Assembly (NCBI GenBank): GCA_964504625.1
Contig: CAZDEK010000021.1
Location: 1-11,656, forward strand
DNA: 11,656 nt
Source of the DNA: CAZDEK01 sp964504625
GTDB taxonomy: Bacteria > Patescibacteriota > Saccharimonadia > CAILAD01 > GCA-016700035
Reading direction: 5' to 3'
Part shown: positions 5,501 through 11,656 of the stretch, in pieces
How positions within the stretch are numbered: position 1 is the stretch's first letter
Layout of the letters: each line of letters begins with the position of its first letter
The notes under the pieces: generated by a model
What the model saw: the letters and a program-made list of their open reading frames with translations, nothing else
Told to the model about the DNA's origin: nothing
Databases searched by the model: none
Made by a program: the position numbers and the translations under genes

Positions 5501-6418
5501 CTCGAGGCTTTGGACATTAGCTAGGTCAGCACCATCAATCGGCTGTCTTCCAGGTAATTGGACGCGTATAAGGCTCAATGAACCATCAGGTAAGCACAGC
5601 TGAGTTGTATGCTTCTGGCGGATCAGGCGAGGAGTCGGGCAGGTATGGCTGTCGAGCTTGGCTGCGAGCAGTATCAATTCGGTAGCGGTAGTATTTAGGC
5701 GAATGGGAATGCGGACCTTTGGCCAGTCTGCGTAAGCTCGGATCTTACGCTCGAGGCTGATAGCTGATTCGGCGTTGAGGTCTACCGCCCCATCGGTCTT
5801 GCGCACTAGCTTGCAATAACTTACTCCAGTCTCAGGTTGGGAATGTGGCTGCCTGTCTCCAGCTAGGTAGGCTGGGGCGGCTTCACTAAGAGCCGAGAGG
5901 CTAGCTTGATAGAGTTTCTCCCAGAGCTCTTTTTTTGAGATATCCAGTACAATGGGAAACCTGGCTTGTTGTAAGATTGGGCCAGAGTCCATCTCGCGAG
6001 TTATGAGCATAATCGTGGTGCCAGCTTCCGTGTCACCCGATAGAATTGTTGCCTCTATAGGTGATGGACCGCGATGTCGTGGTAGAAGCGAGGGATGAAC
6101 ATTGATAATACCCTGTGGGAAAGCGGCGATCAGTGCATCGGAGAGTATTTTCCCATAGGCGAAAAGTAGTCCAGCTGACACTTTGGCAGCCTGGATATCA
6201 GCAATAGCATCATCGGGGTGGTGGGGGCGCCAGACGGGAATGCCGGCCGCTTCAGCGATTGCGACGACTGGGGTATCTGCCTGGTGTCGATGTCCTTGCT
6301 GAGGGGCTGGGCGCGTGACGACAGCTACGATCTCGCACCAATCTTGCCGCAGTACATCCGTTAGCAGTCGTGCGCTGTGTTCACTTGAACCAAAGAATAT
6401 CAGGCGGTGTGTTGACAT
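5492..6418 (-). CDS. fmt: Methionyl-tRNA formyltransferase
   Basis: Fmt transfers a formyl group from 10-formyltetrahydrofolate to Met-tRNA, making the initiator used by IF-2. The 308-residue product is full length (E. coli 315). The catalytic triad falls at the same numbers as in E. coli: N106 and H108 in INVHPSLLP, and D144 in REMDSGPIL. The SLLPRHRGPSPIEATI stretch and FFGSSEHSARLL at the N-terminus are typical, though the usual GTPxFA loop reads GSSEHSA here. The C-terminal tRNA-binding domain follows from about residue 200 (VSYCKLVRKTDGAVDL). It starts three bases after def with no Shine-Dalgarno sequence, so translation probably depends on def. The end overlaps the response-regulator gene convergently. 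Confidence 0.96.
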   Translation of the reverse strand: MSTHRLIFFGSSEHSARLLTDVLRQDWCEIVAVVTRPAPQQGHRHQADTPVVAIAEAAGIPVWRPHHPDDAIADIQAAKVSAGLLFAYGKILSDALIAAFPQGIINVHPSLLPRHRGPSPIEATILSGDTEAGTTIMLITREMDSGPILQQARFPIVLDISKKELWEKLYQASLSALSEAAPAYLAGDRQPHSQPETGVSYCKLVRKTDGAVDLNAESAISLERKIRAYADWPKVRIPIRLNTTATELILLAAKLDSHTCPTPRLIRQKHTTQLCLPDGSLSLIRVQLPGRQPIDGADLANVQSLELA

Positions 6419-6421
6419 TGT

Positions 6422-6979
6422 TTATAGTTTGGCCTGTAGGAGCTCAGCTGGTATCTCATCGACGGGTACTAATTTGCCTGTTTCGTCGAGCCGCAGTACA
6501 TCTTCCGGACTCTTGATATAGTCGAAGAAGAGCTTACCCTGCATGTGGTCGACTTCATGCTGAAAGACGCGGGCGGCGAAGCCTTCCAGTGTCATGCGTA
6601 TAGTTTCACCTTCAAGGGTCTCAGCCTTGATTTTGACGCGTTTAGCGCGAGGAATTTTTGCATAATATCCTGGGACACTCAGGCAGCCCTCAACGTCAAC
6701 CACCCGCTCCTGGCTTTTTTGAATGATTTCTGGATTAACGAACGTCAGAAATGTCGAGTCTTCGGCGTCGTCGAAATTATTCCGGACAACTGTCAGCTTG
6801 ATGGCCTCGCCAACTTGTATTGCTGCCAAGGCGGCGCCAAACTCGCTATCATGGTCCCAATCAAGGGTAGTGTCGACCATATCTTGAGCAAGTTTGCGGG
6901 TGGCTTCATCGACATGGCCCACACGGCGGGATTTGTGTCGCAGGGTAGTACTTGGAATCGTCACCAGCTTTCGTATCAT
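6422..6979 (-). CDS. def: Peptide deformylase
   Basis: Def removes the formyl group from the N-terminal Met of new proteins at the ribosome exit, undoing the action of Fmt. The 185-residue metalloenzyme shows all three motifs. Motif I is GAALAAIQ (48-55; Q55 is the oxyanion residue), motif II EGCLS (97-101; C99 binds the metal), and motif III QHEVDH (140-145; H141 and H145 bind the metal and E142 is catalytic). Motif I departs from GxGxAAxQ at A50, where Gly is usual. The loop before motif I (about residues 40-47, DWDHDSEF) is acidic. The gene sits between priA and fmt, as in the priA-def-fmt order of many Gram-positives. It starts 12 bases after priA without a clear ribosome-binding site. 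Confidence 0.96.
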   Translation of the reverse strand: MIRKLVTIPSTTLRHKSRRVGHVDEATRKLAQDMVDTTLDWDHDSEFGAALAAIQVGEAIKLTVVRNNFDDAEDSTFLTFVNPEIIQKSQERVVDVEGCLSVPGYYAKIPRAKRVKIKAETLEGETIRMTLEGFAARVFQHEVDHMQGKLFFDYIKSPEDVLRLDETGKLVPVDEIPAELLQAKL

Positions 6980-6991
6980 ATAGCTATTAGA

Positions 6992-8926
6992 TCAGATTAC
7001 AGATATGGGGTCAATGTCAAAGACGACATCCGGCGGCAAGCTGGGTGCCAAGGCGAGCAGCTCATTCCGGCGGCGGGCTTTAACAACTACTTGCACAAGA
7101 TAGTCGCTGCCTTGGCGGGAGATATACGGGCTGGCGGGGCCTAGGAACTCAAGATTTGACTGGCTGGAGCGTTCGGCTAGCCAGTTGTCGGCTGCAGCTT
7201 CAGCTGCCTGCTGTCCGCGTCGACGAAAGGTGATCCGCGCGAGGTAGCGGTATGGTGGGTAACCAAATTGGCGTCGGCGCATGAGCTCATTTGCTGCGAA
7301 AGCTGGCCAGGCATGGTGAAGGATTTCATCAAACAGTGGACTTTCGGGTTGACGTGTCTGAATATAGACTTCACCCGGGTTGGTTGCTCGACCAGCTCGA
7401 CCAGCCGCCTGCATCATGAGTGCTACCGCCCGTTCGCGACTTTGAAAGTCACTCCCACTAGCTAGGTCATCTGCCGCAACGATGCCGACTAGCGTAACTT
7501 GACTCAAATCTAGCCCCTTCGCAATCATTTGCGTACCAATCAATATATCGAGCTGACCAGTCTCAGCTTCAGACAGCTTAGTTGCTAGAGCTGCCTCTGA
7601 GGTTTCATCGCGGTCAATCCGGCCAATGCGCGCAGTTGGCAGAAGCCGTTTGAGTTCTGTCTCGAGGAATTTTGTGCCGAAACCTGCGTAGCGGAGCTCA
7701 TTACTCCCGCAATCTGGGCATCTCGCCGTTGGGAACTGGCTTCGTCCGCAGATATGACAATGGAGTCGGCCAGTGTCGGCATGGAAGACGAGACCGACGT
7801 CACAGTGCGGACAGCGCATAATATACCCACAGGCTTCGCAGCTGAGTTTGCGGGCTGTTCCGCGTCGATTATGCAGCAGTAGGCTCTGTTCTCCGCGAGA
7901 CAATCGAGCCTGCAGTGCTTGCATAAGCTCAGGTGCAATTGGGCCTGATAGACCCCGCATATCTACGAGTTTTACTGTGGGTAGTTGGGCGTGACCATAG
8001 CGTTGCGACAGGCTTACTCGTGTCAGGCGACCATGGTCAGCTAGCCAATGCGTGAAGAGATCAGGTGTGGCGCTGCCTAGCACCAGTCGAGCGCCTGTCA
8101 GTCGAGCTAGCTCGGCCGCCACGTCGCGGGCTTGGTAGCGGGGGGCTTGCTCTTGTTTGTAGCTTGAGTCGTGTGCTTCATCGATGATGATGAGTCCGAG
8201 TGTGCGGGTCGGTAGAAAGAGGGCCGAGCGGGGGCCCAGATACAGCCAAGGTTCTTCGCGCTGGAGAGCTGCTAGCCAGAGGTTGCGACGAGCGCTGGCT
8301 GTCAACCGCGAGTGGGTCACGCTCATACAGTGACTAAAGCGTTTGGCGAGTCGACTTTGTAGCTGGGTGGTAAGAAAGATTTCCGGAGAAAGAAAGATCA
8401 CTGATTGCCCACGCTGTAACGTGTCAGCAATCAGGTTTTCATAGACATGTGTTTTACCGGAGCCAGTCACGCCTTCGAGCAAGATTGGTGTCCTGGCGGC
8501 TTGAATCGCAGAGTAGGCTGCTTGCTGATCAGCGGTGAGTTTGGCGGGGGTAGTTATCGAGGTGGTGACTGCAGCTTGCGGCTTGGTGCGGCGTGGTTTA
8601 GCGAGAAGCCCACTAGGCAACATAGTTGTCCAGACTGCATGACTTGAGGTTGCATAGTATTGCTTCAGCCAGTCGGCGAGTTTGAGCAGATGATTAGGAA
8701 GAGGCGGTATATCGAGCTGTCGAGTATAAGCTTTGAGCATACCGGCAGGGACATTGGTGCGGTGAGTGACGGTATGAACCATGCCCAGGCTGCGCTGACG
8801 GCCAAATGGCAGCTCGACCAACTGCCCAGTCTGCACGGCGTCACCTTCTGGTACGCGGTAGTCAAATAAGCGAGTTTCCGGCCGGGCATACGCCACTACA
8901 TCTACACTAACGAACGTCTTAGCCAC
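6992..8926 (-). CDS. priA: Primosomal protein N' (PriA), replication-restart helicase
   Basis: PriA recognises stalled forks and D-loops and reloads the replicative helicase. The 644-residue product has an N-terminal 3'-end-binding domain (about 1-100), then helicase core motifs: Walker A GVTGSGKT (152-159), DEAH (249-252), GSATP (284-288) and a C-terminal QAAGRAGR motif. The zinc module has all eight cysteines (363, 366, 372, 375, 390, 393, 403, 406), with the same spacing as E. coli PriA. Motif V reads GTQMIAKGLDL, where GHDF is common. It is shorter than E. coli PriA (732), partly from a short linker near residues 109-130. The GTG start is supported by AGGAG six bases upstream (8937-8933). 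First gene of priA-def-fmt. Confidence 0.97.
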   Translation of the reverse strand: MAKTFVSVDVVAYARPETRLFDYRVPEGDAVQTGQLVELPFGRQRSLGMVHTVTHRTNVPAGMLKAYTRQLDIPPLPNHLLKLADWLKQYYATSSHAVWTTMLPSGLLAKPRRTKPQAAVTTSITTPAKLTADQQAAYSAIQAARTPILLEGVTGSGKTHVYENLIADTLQRGQSVIFLSPEIFLTTQLQSRLAKRFSHCMSVTHSRLTASARRNLWLAALQREEPWLYLGPRSALFLPTRTLGLIIIDEAHDSSYKQEQAPRYQARDVAAELARLTGARLVLGSATPDLFTHWLADHGRLTRVSLSQRYGHAQLPTVKLVDMRGLSGPIAPELMQALQARLSRGEQSLLLHNRRGTARKLSCEACGYIMRCPHCDVGLVFHADTGRLHCHICGRSQFPTARCPDCGSNELRYAGFGTKFLETELKRLLPTARIGRIDRDETSEAALATKLSEAETGQLDILIGTQMIAKGLDLSQVTLVGIVAADDLASGSDFQSRERAVALMMQAAGRAGRATNPGEVYIQTRQPESPLFDEILHHAWPAFAANELMRRRQFGYPPYRYLARITFRRRGQQAAEAAADNWLAERSSQSNLEFLGPASPYISRQGSDYLVQVVVKARRRNELLALAPSLPPDVVFDIDPISVI

Positions 8927-8932
8927 TACTTT

Positions 8933-8937
8933 CTCCT
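8933..8937 (-). promoter_or_regulatory. Ribosome-binding site deciding the priA GTG start
   Basis: On the minus strand AGGAG lies six bases before the GTG at 8926-8924. No in-frame ATG sits nearby, so the GTG start is well supported. Confidence 0.65.
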
Positions 8938-8968
8938 ATTGTTAGTCTATCAGAAGGCGACTGGAGAG

Positions 8969-8998
8969 TTGCTAGGAGTACTTCAGATCGGGTATGAT
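8969..8998 (+). promoter_or_regulatory. Candidate promoter of secD-secF
   Basis: TTGCTA (8969-8974) and TATGAT (8993-8998) are 18 bases apart; four and five of six positions match consensus. Transcription would start near 9005, about 34 bases before the secD ATG. The region 8927-9038 is shared with the divergent priA operon, for which I found no convincing promoter. Confidence 0.5.
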
Positions 8999-9028
8999 TG
9001 CTACTTGAGTATGGGTGGTTGTTTATAC

Positions 9029-9033
9029 AGGGG
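9029..9033 (+). promoter_or_regulatory. Ribosome-binding site deciding the secD start
   Basis: AGGGG ends five bases before the ATG at 9039. The in-frame GTG at 9015 has no such sequence and would add eight residues (MVVYTGDF) not typical of SecD, so 9039 is preferred. Confidence 0.65.
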
Positions 9034-9038
9034 ACTTC

Positions 9039-10367
9039 ATGGATAAAAAGATCCGTCGGCGGCTCTATTTTATTATTGTAGCCGTAGTTATTGCCGTTAT
9101 CTTAATCATACCCCGTGAGGACCGTGTCCTTCGGGCGATTGGTATTAAAAATGTCCAGCCTAAAGTAAAGCTTGGTCTGGATTTACTGGGTGGTACGAGC
9201 TTGACGTATGAAGCCAAGCTCGATCAAACACCAGCCAATGAGCGACAGAAGGCCATGGATGGAGTGATTAATGTTATCACCAAACGTGTGAACCCAACTG
9301 GTACAAGTGAAGTAGTTGTTCAGCAGTCTGGTACGAATCGGGTCGTTGTCCAGCTGCCAGGGGTCACAGACGCCCAAGCTGCTGCCGATCAAATTGGACG
9401 GACAGCAACGCTGAGTTTTTATGAAGTCACCAGTGACGGTAATGTAGTTCCGACTGACCTGTCAGGGAAAGATCTCGACAAAGCGACCGCAGCAGTTGAT
9501 CCCCAGTCCGCCCGACCAGTCATTAGCTTTCAGATGAAGGGTGGTGATTCGACAAAGAAGTTTGCCGAGCTGACCACTCGCATCAACAAGAATAATAGCC
9601 GTTTGGCAATCGTGCTTGATAATGAAGTGCTCTTTAATGGCACAGTATCGACGCCCATCACTGACGGTCAGGGTCAGATGACTGGTTTTGCTGATATCAA
9701 GACTGCTAATCAGACAGCCGTGTTGCTGAATGCCGGTGCATTACCAGTTCCCGTTCAGTTGACGAGTCAACGGACGATTGGCGCCACCTTGGGCAGTGAG
9801 TCAATCGCTAAATCCTTGGTTGCAGGCGCCATCGGTATTATTGCGGTCATGATTTTCATGATCTTTAGTTACCGCTGGGCTGGAGTGCTCGCTTCGTTGG
9901 CTTTAATAATCTACGTAATCTTCAATGTAGCCGTGTTTAAGCTTTCTAGCGTATCGCCATGGCCGATTGTTCTCACTCTTGCTGGCATAGCTGGCTTTGT
10001 GTTGTCCGTCGGGATGGCGGTCGATGCAAATATCTTGATCTTTGAGCGAATGAAAGAGGAATTACGAGCTGGTAAGTCGGTGGAAGCTTCGATGACGGCT
10101 GGCTTCTCGCGTGCTTGGAACTCGATTCGTGACTCAAATGTCTCAACAATTATTACCTGTATTATTCTCTATAGTTTTGGCGCGCCAATCATAAAAGGGT
10201 TTGCTGTCACACTTGCTTTGGGTGTGATTATCTCCATGATCACTGCTATATCTGTATCGCGAACATTCTTGTATCTGTTTGTACGGACTAGACTGGGTCA
10301 TGATCCGCAGCGCTATAGTGGTCCGCGGCTACCTATCCCAGCCAAGCCAGAAGAGGCGAAGGCATGA
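9039..10367 (+). CDS. secD: Protein translocase subunit SecD
   Basis: SecD and SecF form a membrane complex that uses the proton-motive force to help pull proteins through SecYEG. The 442-residue product has a basic N-terminus, a first membrane helix (about 9-25) and then the conserved LGLDLLGGTS (45-54) at the start of the large extracytoplasmic domain. That domain contains the P1 head region and ends in LLNAGALPVPV. Five further membrane helices follow from about residue 257. The motif GMAVDANILIFERMKEE places D329 where the proton-pathway Asp (D519 in E. coli) is found. The protein is shorter than E. coli SecD (615) but close to Gram-positive and CPR forms. Its TGA overlaps the secF ATG (ATGA, 10364-10367), so translation is coupled. 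Confidence 0.96.
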   Translation: MDKKIRRRLYFIIVAVVIAVILIIPREDRVLRAIGIKNVQPKVKLGLDLLGGTSLTYEAKLDQTPANERQKAMDGVINVITKRVNPTGTSEVVVQQSGTNRVVVQLPGVTDAQAAADQIGRTATLSFYEVTSDGNVVPTDLSGKDLDKATAAVDPQSARPVISFQMKGGDSTKKFAELTTRINKNNSRLAIVLDNEVLFNGTVSTPITDGQGQMTGFADIKTANQTAVLLNAGALPVPVQLTSQRTIGATLGSESIAKSLVAGAIGIIAVMIFMIFSYRWAGVLASLALIIYVIFNVAVFKLSSVSPWPIVLTLAGIAGFVLSVGMAVDANILIFERMKEELRAGKSVEASMTAGFSRAWNSIRDSNVSTIITCIILYSFGAPIIKGFAVTLALGVIISMITAISVSRTFLYLFVRTRLGHDPQRYSGPRLPIPAKPEEAKA

Positions 10368-11320
10368 ACATCATTGGCCGTCGCAAGCTATGGTTTGCTA
10401 TTTCGCTCCTAGTCATTATTCCTGGCTGTATTTCACTAGCCTTGTGGGGCCTCAAGCCCGGTATTGATTTCGCTGGCGGTCAAGTGATGGAAATCAAGGG
10501 CGTCAAGAGCCAGGCAGAGATAAAGTCAATTTTTGAAGCAGCTGGAGTGCGTGATCTAACGATTACCTCGACTGGCGAGGGGGCGATTCTAGCTCGCTAT
10601 CGTGATGCCGAGGGTAAGTCACCGCTTGAAACCAATACGCAGATCAAGGCGAAGCTGGCGGAAAAGGGAGCTGAGGAGACGAGTTTCGAATCAGTTGGTC
10701 CATCTGTGAGTCGTGATATTACGCGTAATGCAGTGATTTCAGTGGCGTTAGCGTCGATTGCAATTGTGATTTTTATGGCCTTTGCATTTCGCAATACGCC
10801 ACCACCAGTGAGCCCGTGGAATTTCGGCATGGCAGCCGTGATCGCACTGCTGCATGATACCCTGGTTATGCTGGGAATCTTCTCGCTACTAGGTCATTTC
10901 TTTAATGTAGAGGTCGATTCGTTGTTTATTACGGCTGTTCTAACTACTATTGGCTTTTCGGTCCACGATACGATTGTGGTATTTGATCGGATTCGGGAGA
11001 ATCTTAAGCGCTACAATTATCCATTTGAAACAATTGTGAATGATAGTATCGTTGAGACATTAGCCCGGTCACTGGCTACCAGCCTGACAGTAATCTTTAC
11101 GCTTCTGGCCTTACTGGTGTTTGGTGGCGAGACGATTCGATTGTTTGTGTTTGCGCTACTAATTGGTATTATTTCCGGAACCTTCTCCTCGATCTTTAAT
11201 GCCGCCCCGCTCCTAGTTGTATGGAATAACTATAAGCTCAAACGAGCGGCTCGACGCACACAACCAAAACCAACCAAGCCCAAGACGGGTCGGGTGAAAT
11301 CAACCAAGCAGTCCAGTTAG
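10364..11320 (+). CDS. secF: Protein translocase subunit SecF
   Basis: SecF is the partner of SecD in the Sec export motor. The 318-residue product has the six-helix plan: an N-terminal helix (about 10-29), the signature GIDFAGG (33-39) opening a small extracytoplasmic domain, then a five-helix membrane bundle from about residue 122. GFSVHDTIVVFDRIREN includes D202, equivalent to the conserved proton-pathway Asp (D213 in E. coli). The block SLATSLTVIFTLLALLVFGG is typical of SecF. The C-terminal tail is strongly basic (KLKRAARR and KPKTGRVKSTK) and would face the cytoplasm. It begins inside the secD stop and ends with a four-base convergent overlap with the gene at the right edge, with no terminator in between. 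Confidence 0.96.
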   Translation: MNIIGRRKLWFAISLLVIIPGCISLALWGLKPGIDFAGGQVMEIKGVKSQAEIKSIFEAAGVRDLTITSTGEGAILARYRDAEGKSPLETNTQIKAKLAEKGAEETSFESVGPSVSRDITRNAVISVALASIAIVIFMAFAFRNTPPPVSPWNFGMAAVIALLHDTLVMLGIFSLLGHFFNVEVDSLFITAVLTTIGFSVHDTIVVFDRIRENLKRYNYPFETIVNDSIVETLARSLATSLTVIFTLLALLVFGGETIRLFVFALLIGIISGTFSSIFNAAPLLVVWNNYKLKRAARRTQPKPTKPKTGRVKSTKQSS

Positions 11321-11656
11321 TTCTTTAAGATATAGAGGCCGTTTTTAGCGTCTGGATCGTTTTTATTCTCTAGTGTGGCTGATAATGTATAGCTTTTGCC
11401 ATCTGAGCTGTAGTTGTATTTGATAATGAGGTTGGTAGATGGGTCAGAGAGGGGGTCATTAGTGATTTTCTCAATGTATGGTGGATTTGCAGTAGTCAAG
11501 GGCTGTAGGGCGGAAATGTCACTTCCTGAGGGATAGCTCCCTGTAGACTTTTGATAAGCCGCAAGTCCGACTGCAATATCGTTCAGATCTTTTTTACGCT
11601 GACTATCGCGTTTTGCACTTTGACTCTGCGTTTGGGAAGGTGTAGGGGTATTGCTG
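11317..11656 (-). CDS. C-terminal part of a type IV pilin/pseudopilin-like protein, cut by the window edge
   Basis: The reading frame stays open from the stop at 11319-11317 to the right edge, giving 112 residues without the N-terminus. A TTG at 11499 lies inside the frame but is not a convincing start, because the frame upstream is coding-like and matches the family pattern. The visible part opens with a Ser/Thr/Pro/Gln linker (TPTPSQTQSQS, 3-13), then KRDSQRKKDLNDIAVGLAAY (15-34), GSYP (39-42), two DP turns, and a strand block ending YTLSATLEN. This resembles the region after the first helix of type IV pilins and GspG-like pseudopilins (RDxxRKxDLxxIxxxLxxYxxxxGxYP). The membrane helix and prepilin-peptidase site would lie outside the window, and the linker is unusual for a true pilin. 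It may be a membrane-anchored relative. Convergent with secF, overlapping by four bases. Confidence 0.6.
   Translation of the reverse strand, partial: SNTPTPSQTQSQSAKRDSQRKKDLNDIAVGLAAYQKSTGSYPSGSDISALQPLTTANPPYIEKITNDPLSDPSTNLIIKYNYSSDGKSYTLSATLENKNDPDAKNGLYILKN

Noticed and set aside
6545..7144. 199-codon open frame on the plus strand opposite def and the end of priA
   Set aside because: It lies antisense to two certain genes, shows no recognisable domain and has no ribosome-binding site; its openness follows from the codon pattern of the real genes.
8944..8952. Extended -10-like TGATAGACT on the minus strand before priA
   Set aside because: Transcription from it would begin inside the priA Shine-Dalgarno sequence and there is no -35, so it is unlikely to be the promoter.
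11317..11499. A separate 60-residue gene starting at the TTG at 11499
   Set aside because: The same frame continues open and pilin-like to the window edge, so this is the C-terminal part of a longer gene.

Overview
This window is a gene-dense bacterial chromosome segment with roughly balanced base composition. It carries core translation, secretion and replication-restart genes on both strands, flanked by two less conserved surface or unknown genes. TGA is used as an ordinary stop (PriA, SecD, the ROK gene), so the code is standard. Compact proteins (588-residue IF-2, four-repeat S1-domain protein, 644-residue PriA), minimal spacing, an orphan response regulator next to translation genes and a pseudopilin-like protein fit the Candidate Phyla Radiation, most likely a Saccharibacteria (TM7)-like organism. 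That assignment is inference from gene content and style; no sequence search was possible.

Layout. (1) 1-918, minus strand: a ROK-family sugar kinase or regulator without the usual zinc-binding cysteines, overlapping the start of another minus-strand gene that leaves the window. (2) 1027-1479, plus: a small Ser/Pro/Ala-rich surface protein with an N-terminal hydrophobic segment and a C-terminal sortase-signal-like tail. (3) 1503-1665: a perfect 10-bp terminator hairpin whose descending arm runs into a near-consensus promoter, then a structured leader of about 105 bases. (4) 1666-5500, plus: an operon of S1-domain protein, ylxR, infB, rbfA and a single-domain response regulator. This is the classic nusA-ylxR-infB-rbfA cluster with an S1 protein in the nusA position. 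(5) 5492-8926, minus: priA-def-fmt, linking replication restart with N-terminal formylation and deformylation. (6) 9039-11320, plus: secD-secF, the membrane motor partners of SecYEG. (7) 11317-11656, minus: the C-terminal part of a pseudopilin-like protein cut by the window edge.

How the genes work together. Fmt makes the fMet-tRNA that IF-2 delivers to the ribosome, Def removes the formyl group from nascent proteins, RbfA and S1 support 30S maturation and mRNA binding, and SecDF helps export secreted products. The two convergent junctions (5492-5500 and 11317-11320) overlap at their stop codons and leave no intergenic terminator. No tRNA, rRNA, CRISPR array, insertion sequence or defence system is visible, and no gene-free stretch exceeds 300 bases. 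Most of the window is ordinary core genome. The items most worth attention are the S1 leader, the orphan response regulator, the sortase-like stalk protein and the pseudopilin-like protein.
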